DNA of 64,000 nucleotides, taken from Stomorhina lunata (lineage: Eukaryota > Arthropoda > Insecta > Diptera > Rhiniidae). The stretch lies in assembly GCA_933228675.1 (NCBI GenBank), contig OW121743.1:87452768-87516767 (forward strand), read 5' to 3'. Positions 36,693 to 49,835 of this stretch are shown piece by piece. Each line of letters starts with the position of its first letter. Within the stretch, counting starts at the first letter, position 1. Below the pieces are notes generated by a model that saw only the letters and a list, made by a program, of their open reading frames with translations, made no database searches and had not been told where the DNA came from. A program made the translations under genes and the position numbers.

Positions 36693-38722
36693 TAGTGAAT
36701 GACTTTTTACCTAACAAATTTTTTAAGTGTGTCGATTAAATTTTAAAAACTTTCAAAAGCAGAGTTCGGCTGAAATTTTGAAGAATACGTTTATGAATTT
36801 GGTTTACAATAAAATAGTTTTTGATAAATGATTATTAACTTAATGCTATTAAAAGCTTTTATGAATTAAATTTAAATGTTGTTTTATTTATTAACATTAG
36901 ACAAATTTGGAAAGCTATTTCTCAATATAAAATTAGAAATTAATTTTAAAAGCAATCTATTTTAAACATCATTTGAAAGCTTTTCTGGATAATCGATTTT
37001 TTTTGGATTTGATGTATACGTTTTTAAGGTGTTTGTTGTTTCTAAAAGCCTGAGTTAATGACAAGATTTATCAAATGTCTGGCTTCAGAACAAAATAGTT
37101 TAGATGTAGTCTTACAAACGTAAGGTTTTTGAATAAAAAATCTTGTAAATATAAATGATCCAGTTGACTTTATCAGCCTTTTATTATAATTATTTCAAAT
37201 TAATTATATTTTGAAGAGCTTTTCTATTTAAATGAAGAAAAGGCTTTTCTTTAATAACCCCGCATTCAAGCATTCAATTTTTTCTAGAATAAAAATTAGT
37301 TCTACTGTTTTTATTATAATAGATGGAGAACATTTACGAATGAATTGGATCTATTATTTATGTTTCTTTATTCTTAATGTATTTATTCTAAAATCTATTA
37401 TAGTGACCTCATTAAGCTCTTTTAGGTCAAGTCTTAATAAAAGTTTAAAAAAATAAAGCTGTTTAAAGCTTATTAAGCTATAAATGAGATATCTATAGCT
37501 AAAAAGTGTGTTCCTTCTAAAAGCTTTTCTTAATAAAACAAATTTTTTCTCTTCCACGTGCCCCTAGATGGCCTTTCCTGCTGTTCCTTGGTTTGTTTAA
37601 CAAATTCCAAAATATGTTCTATGTAAATTACACATTTGACTAGACAGCAAAAATCCAGCCGCCAAGAAATTCATATTAGATAAACTTAAACGAAACTTAA
37701 AACAGTTTTCGAGACTGTTGCCAATATTCTCAAGCAAAATCAAGTAATATTTTAAAATATTTAACTGAGGTCTAGCCTTAAGTACAAGTTAGTACTTAGT
37801 ATTTAGAAAGATTTAATAAAAAGTTAACAAAACTTGACAATTTCCTAGTTTATTTCTGAAATAGATCTTTTTTAAAAATATTACACTATTAAGAATAAAT
37901 AAAGAATAATGGAAATAAACCATCTAGTCCACAGTCATAAAACAAAATCATAATGAATATTTGAAAAGATCGTTTAAATGTAAATAATATATGATATTTG
38001 TCTTAACATGAACAACTCCGAGACAGATGTTAAAAGAGAAACATGTCAAAGATACTTATCACTCGGTGTAAATTGCAAAATAAAACATGATTTTTATGTT
38101 AGAATTTTGAAAAAAAAGAAGTAGACAATTGCCATAAAAGTTGGTTCTCATATGACCATTTATAGAGAAATAAATATTTCGTAATCTTAAAACATGATAT
38201 TAAGATTATTGTTGTTCAAGTACTTGTGATAGCATCTAGCAAAAAAGATCATTGCTAACTTAAATAACGCCTTCATAATAAAGCTTTTAATGAGTCAAGA
38301 TTTTGTTAAGCTTTAAGGTTTTTAAAAAATAATATTAATATTATTTTACATTTTTTTAAGTAATTTCCTTTCATTGTATTTGTTTATGGCTTACATACAC
38401 ATGTTGTTTGCTTTTCTGGGAGGTGTCTTCTGTTACATTTCCTGTCATTACAGTGTCACCACATTTCATTGCATCTGATGTCATGTCATGTTATGTTAAC
38501 TTTTATTTTTATGCAAAATCTTGTTATATTTCATTATTGCAGTTCGTGGAAATTTAAGAGATTTTTTTTTAAATATGTCTACTTTATGATTATGTGGAAT
38601 ATTTATAAAGGTAATATGTATTGGGTGTTATGATCATGTATTGGGTCATATGATCATGACAATGGGCTTTGGACTTAAGTAAAGAAGATTTGGAATTTAA
38701 GTACAATCTATATATTTATCTA
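36693..38722. other. Long unique intronic stretch
   Basis: AT-rich, with no gene. A GC-richer patch lies at 37550-37600, and a near-repeat of TGTATTGGGT(GT/CA)TATGATCATG at 38617-38657. Open frames at 37232-37456 (+) and 37354-37557 (-) overlap each other and look random. Confidence 0.5.
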
Positions 38723-38903
38723 TATATGTAACAGCACATAGAGAAAGGGACCTAAGGGTATTTTGCGAGCATAGAGAAAAAGACCTAAGGGTAAAAAAGG
38801 GTAAAAATAAGGTAAAAAATAATATTTAAATCTTTAAAATGTCCCTCCTTAACAAAACAGTTTTTACCCTTGGGTCCCTTTCTCTATGCGCTGTCACATA
38901 TGT
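38723..38903. mobile_element. Hairpin element with about 37-base inverted ends
   Basis: The left arm (38723-38760: ATATGTAACAGC, then CATAGAGAAAGGGACC, AAGGGTA) pairs with the complement of the right arm (38866-38903: ACATATGTGACAGCGCATAG, then AGAAAGGGACCCAAGGGTA) with few mismatches. A third, direct copy of the inner arm lies at 38768-38793 (GAGCATAGAGAAAAAGACC). No coding capacity. Best read as a MITE or foldback remnant. Confidence 0.65.
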
Positions 38904-39876
38904 AGCTTATAAAATTCAGTTCGCTTCTGTTTGTCTGTATGTCATTTGTTATTTATGAATGCCCTTAACAAGCAGATCGAATTTCTTTAAATTTTTAAGG
39001 GGATAACTTGTGGTAAAAATATACTACAACATTTTTTTAATGTTATACACTTTTGTTACTATATATACAATAGAAAAACAATCAGTGTGCAATTTTTTAC
39101 GGTTGAGGCTGCGGAATCCATAATATCGGAAATTTTGATATGAGAGTAATATTTATTTTGATACATATGTATCTAAAAAACTAAAATACTTACGAATTTA
39201 ATATGTCAGTTACAGTTTAAACTTTCTTTGAATATTGTTTGACGATTGTTTGGTGATTGTTTGACGATTGTTTGATAACTGTTTGATTACACTGACCAAC
39301 AAAAATGCAACTCTTGCTCAGTACAAGAACGGCACTTACCAATTATGAATTACCTATTTACCGTCAATATAACCCTATACTTACATTGATCTCATCAGGT
39401 CTGATTTTCGAGATAATGAGCATTTCATGTTTTGGAAAGAAACTATAAACACAAGGTGCAATACTCTATGTCCATTAGGGTGTTTTTTTTTATTTTTTTT
39501 TTAATTTCGAGGAGTGGCATTCGGATTATTTTGTCATTTGGTGAGAAACATTAACCTTAAAAATTTGAGCCAAATCGGACGGCGTTAATAAGTGGCACAC
39601 GGGCCCTAAAGTTGGAAAATGTGTTTACAAGGGATAAAATTTTTATTTATTTGGGTTTTGCCAAATTAAAGCTATTTAGGCTAACTTTTATAAAAAAGTG
39701 AGCATTGATTTTTAATAAAGTCCTAATAAGCTCTCTTTTGAAGTAGATGTCTTATAAATCGTACAAACGGTTTTTGAGTTGTAGTGTTTTCTCAGTGAAT
39801 TTAATGTTCTTGACGACATACATAAATTTACCCACAAAAAATGCTAGATTTTATTTTTTTCTACTATTATATTTTC
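38904..39876. other. Intron with a short tandem repeat and transposon-like sequence
   Basis: An 11-base unit, ATTGTTTGACG and variants, is repeated five times at 39233-39287. Bases 39290-39620 contain phrases typical of fly dispersed repeats (CAAATCGGACGGCGTTAATA), but I cannot assign a family. Confidence 0.5.
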
Positions 39877-40003
39877 ATACCCTTCACCACCATATGTGGA
39901 TAGGGTATATTGGGTTTGTGCTGATGTTTGTAATGCATAGAAATATTGGCCTGAGACCCACCTTTTAGTATACCAATCGACTTAGAAGCACTCCCTGAGT
40001 TGT
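39877..40003 (+). mobile_element. R-family 5' fragment (R4)
   Basis: CATACCCTTCACCACCATATG, GTTTGTGCTGATGTTTGTAA, TGCATAGAAATATTGG and GACCCACCTTTTAGTATACC match the first part of R1 almost word for word. The rest of the element is missing. Confidence 0.75.
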
Positions 40004-42353
40004 TTTCATGTGATTTTCAAATGACCTTTTTATGTTTTTCAAAAATTTTGTTAAGCGAATTTTGGAAATTTGCATTTTGGACTCCAGTGTTTTGTTACGA
40101 ATGCCTTAGGTATAAAAATGAAAAAAAAAAAAATGGGTTGATAGCTTATCCTGTATTTCCTTACCTTTGACTTAAAGTCAATGAATTTTGGGAAATTAGC
40201 TTTTATTGAGAAATTTTAGAAAAAATTTAATAATTTTATGTTCGTTTACATTTTAAATAAAAGAGAACCAGTGGATATAGTTTTACCGGAATTTTTAATG
40301 TTTAACCCTTGCGTTACCGGGGTCAAAATCAATTATTGTGCAAATTTTCACTTTTTAATAATATCTAAACTATTGCAGTGGTTCAAACAATATTACTTTG
40401 CTAAGCCTTTTAAATGAATATTTAGTTAATAACAAAGATACATAAACTAAAAATATTAACCCTTTTATGAGCAACGGGGACCAAAATGACCCAAAAAAAA
40501 TATTTTTTTCTTTTTTTGATTGCTCTGTAACAGAAAAAAGCAAAGCAGGTGATGTTGTTCGTTCCGTTCTTTATGGAAGCTATAATCCGATAAAGGTTAA
40601 TTTAAATAAAGTTTAGTAATTAAAGCTTTCATGGGCAAAATCTGTGATTATTTTTATGAAAAGCAAATTAATGTCATTGGAGGACTTAAAGCTATATTGA
40701 AGAAAGAAAGTAGTTGGGGAGGTACTAAACAATTATGGACTTTGTTCAAAACTAAAAACATTTTTTTATTTAACAATAAGATTTTTTCACTTTAAAGTGA
40801 AAATAACTTTGAAGCTTAATTACTTTAAATTATTTTAAAGTGACTCAAAGATAATTCTCTTCCCTATACTATTCCATTGATATAAAAAATCAATAGATCA
40901 GCCATTTCAAAAATTGAAAATTTTTTTAAAATTATAACAAATGAAAAAAACTGGTGATTAAAGGTAACGAAAAAAGAAGAATTTTAAAAAGTTATCAAGA
41001 ACTTGAACTATGTTATCAAGAACTTGAACTATTCCAGAAAATCATTTTAAACTGAAATCTAAAATCATTTTGTATTAACATTTTACCAATGGCGTCATTA
41101 TAAGGCTTAGTTTGTAAAATTGATATATAATTTTTTACTCTAAACTAAAACTTTTCTTATTAAAAAACTGCGTAAATTGCAAGAAATCTCCTTCAATGTC
41201 TTTGCATTTTAATATCAAATATGTCAAGTTTTCAAAACAAAGAAAATCCTAAAGCTTAAAAAGAAAATCTATGAGCTATAAGAAATAAAGTCATTTTACG
41301 TTTGAACAAATTTTAAAACCTTAAATAGGGATTTAAAAATAGAATTTCAAATTGATTTAAAAAGTCAAAACTAAAAAGAATCAAAAGTTAGAAATTTTCT
41401 TAAAAAAATGGCTTATTTGTTTAAAAGCGTAAAAAATAAGAAAAATAAAAAGCCCCCAAACACGTAGGAATTACGTTTTAAATAAAACTTATAACCGAAA
41501 TAAAAAACTTTTTTTGGATAAATTATTTTTTAAGGAAAAATAAGTTGGCGTATGACAGTTATAAGCTAATATTATTTTGAAAATATGGCAGTTTTTTTTG
41601 TAATAATAAAAAGAAAATCCTAGAAAATTGAAAAAATTAGTAATGGTAGTTTTAAAGGATTTACCTTAAGAAATGCCAAAAAACAAGACACAATAGCAAA
41701 AAAGCGAACATAAACCATTTTGACACAAACGTTTAAAGACCCTTAAGCCTTAGCAAATAAAGATTATGGTAGCAAAAAAAAAAATGCTAAAGAAACATAA
41801 TAAAACAACTGTGGATTGAAGGAGAAACAAATCTTGGGTCTTTTAAATTCAAACAACAACGAAACATAAATTTTGTTAAACTTCAAAAATAAGATTCTTC
41901 AAGGATATTAACTAAATTTTTGTAAATTTTGATAGATTGTTTAGTAACAAAAAAATAACACCCTCTCTTAAGTTTTGTATAGTTTCTACTTTAAATAAGA
42001 ATAAAACGGCTAAAAAAGCTATATCTAGTTTTCCATTTTATTTCTATTCATTTGCCTCCCACCCTCTTCATTATAGTATTATACATTTCAATCTGATAAT
42101 TTACCATAAAACTAATCACGGATTTAACTACCATTTCTCTGTTATCCCTGTTTAACAGCCTTAAAGTATGCCAGCATTTCTGCAATGCATTTAAGGGTGT
42201 TAGATCAATGTGTGTGTGTGTGTGTTAGCATTTAAAATGTAACAAGTGCATATATAATTTCCTATTTCTTGTTTGAACTTTCTTTAACATTTTCTTTTTA
42301 CTTGCTTACATTTAATAAAAGCTGCAATGACCCACCCTCCAACTCACATATAA
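40004..42353. other. Long AT-rich intronic stretch
   Basis: No gene is seen. TTTAACCCTTGCGTTACCGG (about 40300) and ATTAACCCTTTTATGAGCAA (about 40458), each followed by GGGG(A/T)CC or GGGTC and AAAAT, are two direct copies of one dispersed motif. A TG microsatellite lies at 42210-42225. The open frame at 41937-42155 is unsupported. Confidence 0.5.
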
Positions 42354-45069
42354 CACAGTGGGGCAATTTGAAAAAAATTGTATTAAGAAATAAAATTAAA
42401 AAAATTACTAGGAAATAAAATTAAACAAATTTAAGAAAAAAATTATATAAAAAATTTAGTAAATTTTCTATGAAAATCTAGCAGAATAGCAAAGATTTTA
42501 AGAAAATGTAGCTGAATTGCAAAATGTCTATGAAAAATGCAGATGAATAGCAAAATTTCTGAGAAAAATACAGCTGAATTGAAAAATATGTAAAGAAAAT
42601 CTAGCTTTATCGGAAAAAGTGTAGCTGAATAGCAAAATTTTTAAGGAAATCTTGTTGAATAGCTTACTTTTGAAGAAAAAATGTTGCTGAATTGAAAAAT
42701 TTCTATAAAAAATGCAGCTGAATATGCAAATTTGTATAGAAAATCAATCTAAATAGCAAACTTTTAAGGTAAAAAGTAGCTCAATAGCAAAATATCTATG
42801 AAAAATGCAGACGAATAGAACCATTTTATAAAATTGAAGCAGAATAGAAACTTTGTTTTAGAAAGATTTTGCAAACAGCTACATTTTTTGTAAAATATCT
42901 TGCTGAATAGCTTTTTTTTTAAGAAAATGTTTTTTTTTAATAAAAATTGTAGCTGAATAGCAAATTTTTTATAAACACATATTGGAAATTAAAAATTTCT
43001 ATTAAAAATGCAGCTGAATAACAAAATTTCTATGAATATGCAGCTAGCTGAATAGCAAAAGTTCTATTAATATGCAGCTGAATAGCAAACTTGTTAAGAG
43101 AAAATGTAGCTAAATATCAAAATTTCTATAAAAAATGCAGCCGAATAGAGAAATTTCGATGAAATTGAAGCTAATAGAAATTTTGTTATAAAAAGATTTT
43201 GTAAACAGCTTAATTTTTTTTGCAAAATATCTTGCTGAATAGCATGTTTCTTAAGAAAATGTTTCTTAATAGAATGTTTTTATAGAAATTGTAGCTGAAT
43301 AGCAAATTTTTCATGGAAAACATGATGAAAATTAAAAATTTCTATGAAAAATGCAGATGAATAAAAAATTTTCAATAAAAATGCAACTAAATAGCAAACC
43401 TTTTAAGAGAAAATGTAGCTGAATAGCGAAAATTGTATAAAATTACAGCTGAATAGAAAATTTGTTATAGAAAGATTTTCTGAACAATGATTTTTTTTTA
43501 GATTATCAAGCTGAATAGCTTATGTTAAGAAAATGTTTCTAAATAGAAAGTCATTTATATAAAATGAAGCTGAATAGCAATTTTTGTATAGAAATTGTAG
43601 CTGAATAGCAAAATTTCCACGGAGACATGATGAGTATTAAAAATTTCTATGAAAAATTCAGCTGAATAGCAAAATTTATACAGAAAATCTAGCTAAATAG
43701 CAATTTTTTTTAAAGAAAATATAGCTGAATAGCAAAAATTTTTTTAAAAATTCAGCTGAAGTGATATTTTTTTTTAAAAAAGATTTTCTAAAATTTTCTA
43801 TAAAATATCTGTTTCTTAAGAAGATAAAAAATGGTTTATTCGGCTAAGAGAATAGCAAATTTCCTATAAAAATGTAGCTAAATAGTAAGTTGTTTGCAGA
43901 AAATATGGCTTAATAACAAGTTTTCTAAAGCAAATTATGCTGAATAACAATTTTCTATAGAAAATGTTATAAAATACCAAATTTTTCTTACAAAATTGAA
44001 TGAATAGCAAATTTTTTATACAAAATATGGATAAAAATCAATTGTTTTGTAGAAAATTTAGCTAAATAGCAAATTTTGTATATAAAATGTAGCTGAATAG
44101 CAAATTTTCTATCAAAATGTCACTGAATAGTAAATTTTTTATAGATAATTTTATATTTTCTATGAAAAATGTTACTGAATAACAAATTTTCCTTAGAAAA
44201 TTTTACTGAATAATTAAATGTTTATGAAAAATGTAGCTGAATAGAAAACTTTCTTATTAAAATGTAGCTGAATAGCAAATTTCTTATGAAAAGGTAGTTA
44301 CATAGCAAATTTTTTTAAAGAAATTGTAGGTGAATAGCAAATTTTTGTAAAGAACCTGCAGCTGAATAAAAATTTCTAGCAAATTTTCTACAGAAAATCT
44401 AGCGGAATGGCAAATGATCTATATGAAATTTGGCAGAATACCAAATTTTCTATAAAAAAATGTGACTGAATACCAAATTTTCTATTGAAAATGTAGATGA
44501 ATAGTTTTTTTTTTTTATAAATAATGTAGCTGAATAGCAATATTTTTATAGAAATGTTGCTGAATAGCAATTTTTCTGGAGATAATATATCTGGGTAGTA
44601 AAATTTCAAATATATTTGTAAAAAATTTAATGCAAAATACAATTTTCTTTCTAAAATATATCAGAAGATCGTTTTATGATTGATCGCCGATACCAAACAG
44701 TTGAATTTTGACAGTGGATACCGTTTCCGATACATAGAATCAATATGAAAAAGATTTTATATCTGATGAACTAGACCAGAGCCTCAAATGGGTATCAACC
44801 AACAACAAGCAGTCTAGGACAATAGATCATAGGGGCACTCTGATTTGCATCTAAATGAAAGCACTTCATACGGTCATCAAAAAGATCGGAGAAAAAGAAG
44901 TTTCGCTAAGTAGAGTCGTTAAGTAAAGTCTTATTGTTGTAAATATTGTATATCATTTTCATTATTAACTCAATATAGCCTCATCTTTTTAATCGAATTT
45001 CAAAGAACCCTCAAAATGTTAAATCTACATACTACACAAAACAATTTTTTTTGTCATTACCCCACTGTG
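42354..45069. mobile_element. Element X2 with CACAGTGGGG ends, containing array K
   Basis: The left end (42354-42380: CACAGTGGGGCAATTTG, then AAAAAAATTG) matches the complement of the right end (45042-45069: CACAGTGGGGTAATGAC, then AAAAAAAATTG). The 27-28-base ends enclose array K and about 400 bases of other sequence (44650-45040, somewhat GC-richer). No transposase is visible. The ends relate it to X1 at 26074-27198. I see no target duplication, so borders remain provisional. Confidence 0.6.
42440..44640. repeat. Array K: degenerate 31-base satellite, linker GCTGAATAGCAAA
   Basis: About 70 highly diverged units have core TTTTCTATAGAAAA and linker TGTAGCTGAATAGCAAA, period about 31. Parts repeat at a higher order: the run of TTTTGTAAACAGCT..., CTTGCTGAATAGC and AAGAAAATGTTTCTTAAT recurs near 42840-42960, 43170-43290 and 43445-43560. 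The open frame at 44388-44642 is a repeat translation. Confidence 0.9.
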
Positions 45070-45759
45070 CGCTAACTAAACCACTGCTTAGCTGGCATCT
45101 TCTCAGCATTGCAGTCGTTTTACATTTAATGTGCAGTTTAAGACACATCTTCTTTAGGTGTTTCGCCTTATTATAAGCTTTGTCAGCTTATGTTAATGTG
45201 TTTCAACAGATTTTAGTCATTACATTTGATGACCATACCTAAATGAACTCAGCCAACTGCTACAAACTGCTTATACTTCTGCCACTGCATTATTGCTTTT
45301 GCTAAAGCTCTGCACTCAAATGTTTAACTCCACTATGAACGTATGTAGGTTTGTCTGTCCTGGCTTCTGTGGCAATTTAAATGCATTTAACTTAAAGGAT
45401 TTTCAGGGGTAAATCTCTGGTTTGCATCCCATTAGCTGTTACAGAGCTGAGCATACAGCCCCCCCAAATCATTAGCAGTTCTATGATATGTATTTATACG
45501 TTGATGCTTTAATAGTTTGGAAGCTTTAAGCACGTGACATATAGATTTAATAGCTTTTAATTTTGTCTTGATTTCCAGTATTAGTTGGAGGTTTATTGGG
45601 TTTGAAAAGGAAATTAATTTAAAAACGACATTTGTATGTGACTGGGTGAAATTGTAGAGATTTTTGGATAGAAAATTGATTTGAAATGGGAATTAATTAA
45701 GAGCTTTTGGAATTTAGTGGTGGTTAAGTTTTAATAAAGCATTCAAAATTAATGTGTAT
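45070..45759. other. Unique intronic stretch between arrays K and L
   Basis: Less AT-rich than most of the window and free of satellites. No gene is visible. A candidate for conserved non-coding sequence (inference only). Confidence 0.5.
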
Positions 45760-47545
45760 GGAGCTGAATGTAAAATTTTGTTATAGAAAACGTGTGCGGA
45801 ATAAGAATTTGAAACTTTGTATAACAAAAGTAGCTGAATGGCAGATTTTCTAAAGAAAATGTAGCTAAATAACAACTTTTTACAGAAAATGTGCATAAAT
45901 TGCACAGAAAATTTAGCTGAATGTTATTTTTTTCAACATGTAGCTGAATAGCGAATTATTATTAAGAATAGAAAACTTGTGTAATAAATGTAGCTAAATG
46001 GCAGATTTTCTTAAGGAAATGCAGCTGAATAATAATTTTGTATAGAAAATGTGCCTGGATTGCTAAGTATCTATAGAAAAAGTGGCTGAATAATAAATTA
46101 ATACAGAAAGTTTAGTTGAATATTATTTTTTTTTATTCAACATATAGCTGAATAGCGAAATAATTATTAAGAAATGTAGCTGAATGGCAGATTTCCTTAA
46201 GAAACTGTAGCTGAATAACAATTTTCTATATAAAATGTGCCTGGATTGCTAAGTTTCTATAGGAAAGGTGGCTGAATTAAAAAACGAATACAGAAAGTTT
46301 AGCTGAATATTGATTTTTCTACTCAAGATGTAGTTAAATAGCTAATTATTAAAAAAAAATTGCTGAGCTATGATGTTCTTTAGAAAATTCAACTGAATTG
46401 TAAGAAGTTTTCATAGCAATCTTCCAGAATAGCAAATTTATTATAGAAAATCTTGCTGAATTGTTAATTTTCTATAGAAAGCAAACTTTCTATAGAATAT
46501 CTTAATGAATTAAATATCTTTTTTTTTTACGAAAATCTTGCTGAATTATCTAAATTTCTACAAAAAATCTTGCTGAATAGCAAAAATTCTACAAAACATC
46601 GAAATAATTAAATTAAGATTATCTTGTTGAATGTCAAAATTTCTATAGAAAATTTTGCTGAATAGCAAAGTTTCTATATGAAATCTTGTAAATCTTGTTG
46701 AATACTTTATAGAAAATGAAGCTGAATAAGAAATTTTGATATAGTAAACATTTTAAAAAACTTCGGAATAGCAAACTTTCTATAAAAAACTATTAAAATT
46801 ACAAATTGTCTATAGGAAATCTTGCTGAATGTCAAAAATCGTGTAGAAAATGTTGTTGAATAGCAAACTTTTAATAGGAGATCTTGCTGAATAGTAAATT
46901 TTCTATAGGAAAACTTCCTAAATACCAAACTTGCTACAGAAAATCTTGCTGAATTGCATATTTTCCATAAAAAATCTTGCTGAATAGTATATTTTTGATA
47001 GAAAATCTTACTGACTTGCAAATTTATTATAAAAAATCTTGCTGAATAATACATTTTCGAGGAAATGCAAATTTTGTATATAAAATCTAGCTGAATACAA
47101 AATATTCTACACAAAATCTAGTTGAACAGGAAATTTTTTATAGAAAATCTTATAGAATTACAAATTGTCTATAAGAAATCTTGCTGAATGTCAAATTTCG
47201 TAGAGAAAATCTTGCTGAATACCAAATTTTTTTATAGAAAAACTTGCTGAATAGTAAATTTTCTTAAGGAAAACTTCCTTAATAGCAAAATTTCTACAGA
47301 AAATCTTGCTGAATTGCACATTTTCCATTAAAAATCATGCTGAATAGCATGTTTTTGATAGAAAATCTTGCTGAATTGCAAATTTACTATAAAAAATCCA
47401 GCTGACAGGCAAATTTTCTACAGAAAATCATGCTGAATTGCAAATTTTCTATAAAAAATCTAGCTGAATACAAAATTTCCCAAGAAAATCTAGCTGAATA
47501 GCAAATTTTCTTTAGAAAATCTTGTTGAATAGTAATATTCATATC
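45760..47545. repeat. Array L: degenerate 31-base satellite, linker CTTGCTGAATAGCAAA
   Basis: About 57 units have core TTTTCTATAGAAAAT and linker CTTGCTGAATAGCAAA, period 31. It is the same linker class as K, 1.1 kb to the left but outside X2. AATGTAGCTGAAT variants dominate the left part and AATCTTGCTGAAT the right. Minus-strand frames at 45714-45905 and 46707-47114 translate the repeat and are not genes. Confidence 0.92.
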
Positions 47546-48371
47546 AAAATTGCAGCTGAATTACAAACTCTGTAATTTTTCTGTGTAATTACTAATTTAT
47601 TTTTTCTCTTAAACACAATTATATACAATATCTTTTACAAAATTTATTTGAATATAATTTTATTACCATTTTATCTTTTCATCTTTATCCTTTTAGACAT
47701 ATTTTTGACACTTTAATTACTTGCTCACAAAATATGTAGTACCTGCAGCAAATGGCTCTTAAAATCCTAATAATTTTGAAAAACTCATTAAAAATGTCAT
47801 AAACTGAAGCAAAAGATAATTTCTAAAAACTATTAAAATTTTTTTAGAAAAAAAAAAAAAACTGACAAAAATCTCAAAACAAGAAAACAAAAGCAGAAGC
47901 TCAAGATAAACGTAGTCAGAACAATGAAATTGTTGGGAAGCTAAATGATTCTACAGAAAATATATCTTAAAGTTTCAAGACAAAGTTAAAAATCATTTGC
48001 ACAAGCATTTAGCAAAAAATTGAAATTAAACTTTATTAAAAAAAGAAAATCGACAGACAACTGACAGTTGCTGTTTTTGACGAGGTTCCTTGTTTCATTT
48101 GCTCATTTGAAAATGTTTCACTTTCAGGAAAATTCAAAACTCAAACATTCAGGAAAATCTTGGCTAAAATACAAACACTATGAAAGGCATACACACGCAC
48201 ACATTCGTACATTTACTTAACAATTTGTTTGTCTGGCAAAGAAAACTTAAATATTTATTTAAGAAAATTTCGTTGTATCTGAGTGAAGTGAAGAAGTGAA
48301 TGTGTTTGGACGTGTGAATGAATGAATCTAAGGAATGGTTGAGGATGGATAAACAGATTTCTTATTTTGTA
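47546..48371. other. Intronic spacer
   Basis: AT-rich, with no gene or repeat that I can support. A short ACAC run lies near 48190. Confidence 0.55.
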
Positions 48372-49835
48372 GATTTTTATACTCTACACCATTATAGGTG
48401 GTAGGGTATAGTGGGTTTGTGCTGATGTTTGTTACATATAAAAACATGGGTCAGATAGCCAGCTTTAAGTATATCGATCGACTAGGAATTATCTTTTAAC
48501 GATATTCTAACACAGCTTTATTTTAAATAGTCAAAGACAAAAATCCAAGAAGTAGTTTTAGAGTTATTGCAATTTTCCACCGAAAATGCGAGTCCCTAAA
48601 AATGCACAAATTTTTTGTTTTTGAAAAATTTCAACCAAAAATGATAACTTTCTTCAAGAAAAAATAATGATTTATTAAGTGAACGAACACAGCTTTATTT
48701 TAAATAGCCAAAGATAAAAAACCAAGAAGTAATTTTAGAGTTATTGCGAAAAATGCAAGTCCATGAAAACGCACAAATTTTTTGTTTTTGCGAAATTTCA
48801 AACAAAAATAATATTTTTTTCAATAAAAATAATGATTTATCAAAAAGAACTAACACAGCTTTATTTTAAATGGTCAAAGACAAATATCTAAAAAGTAGTT
48901 TTAGAGTTATTACAATTTTTCCCCGAAATTTCTTATCCCTAAAAACGCGCCTAAGGATATGCACTAAAATTGTTTTTTAAAGAAATTCCAGAGTTAGACA
49001 TGATTTATCATTAAAGGACTTGTAAGCACTAAGACTTCAGTTTTTTTTTGAGAAATCGAATTTACTTAATTTTTTTTTCATGTTGAAAAATTGTACATTT
49101 TTCTGAGGTCGGTTTCAAAAATAATTTTTTAATTTTTTGAAAATTTTTTTCAACAAATATTAAAAATTCAGAAATCGTTTATCCGTTTCTTGAAGCAGAC
49201 AAATTGGACAATAAAATAAAAAAAAGTTGAGGTCGATATCTTGAAACATTTCGCCGTACCTGTGATTTTAAATTGAAGATTTTCGCGAAAATGTTAATTT
49301 TTCGTCACAATTTGAGTAGATGTTAAATTTTGCTTTAAATTAAATTTTCATAAAACTAACAATGAATTGTATTGCCTAGTTTATGGCAAAACCTATGCTA
49401 AAACGAATTTTTAAATTGAAGGAGTTCAAAGGCAAAATTTGGGTTTCCCAAAAATTTTTATTTGATCAACAAGATTCAGGCATTTCGCATTGGACTATCG
49501 CTATTGAAAAGTGTCTGTACATCCCGGAATTGAGATTTTGAAGACAAATTTCGGTGTATGTATTTCAGAAATTTATGAGCAATATTGCTTATACAGACAG
49601 AAATTACTGTGCAAAATATTGTAGGAATCGGTCCATATTTTAACATAGGTCCTATAAAAAGCGCAATAGGAAAATTGCCTAAATTTTTATTAGAAAAAAA
49701 TGACTGAATGTTAAATTATATGTTTCTATGGGTTCGAAAATAAACTTTTTTAATTCGTTAACAAATCTATCCTATAGACATACGTCCTCGCTGGAGTAGG
49801 GTTTCATATGGCCAGGCTTGCTTGACTATAAAATT
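48372..49835 (+). mobile_element. Dispersed element R5 with internal tandem repeat
   Basis: The left end (TACTCTACACCATTATAGGTGG, then GTTTGTGCTGATGTTTG) and right end (GGGTTTCATATGGCCAGGC, then TTGCTTGACTA) match R1's ends. Inside, CACAGCTTTATTTTAAAT recurs at 48511, 48688 and 48854, heading three copies of a 166-177-base unit (AGAAGTAGTTTTAGAGTTATT, then CACAAATTTTTTGTTTTTG). No open frame of note. Confidence 0.7.

Noticed and set aside
46707..47114. 135-residue minus-strand open frame
   Set aside because: Repeat translation of array L (AIQQDFLWKIC-like units), not a protein family.
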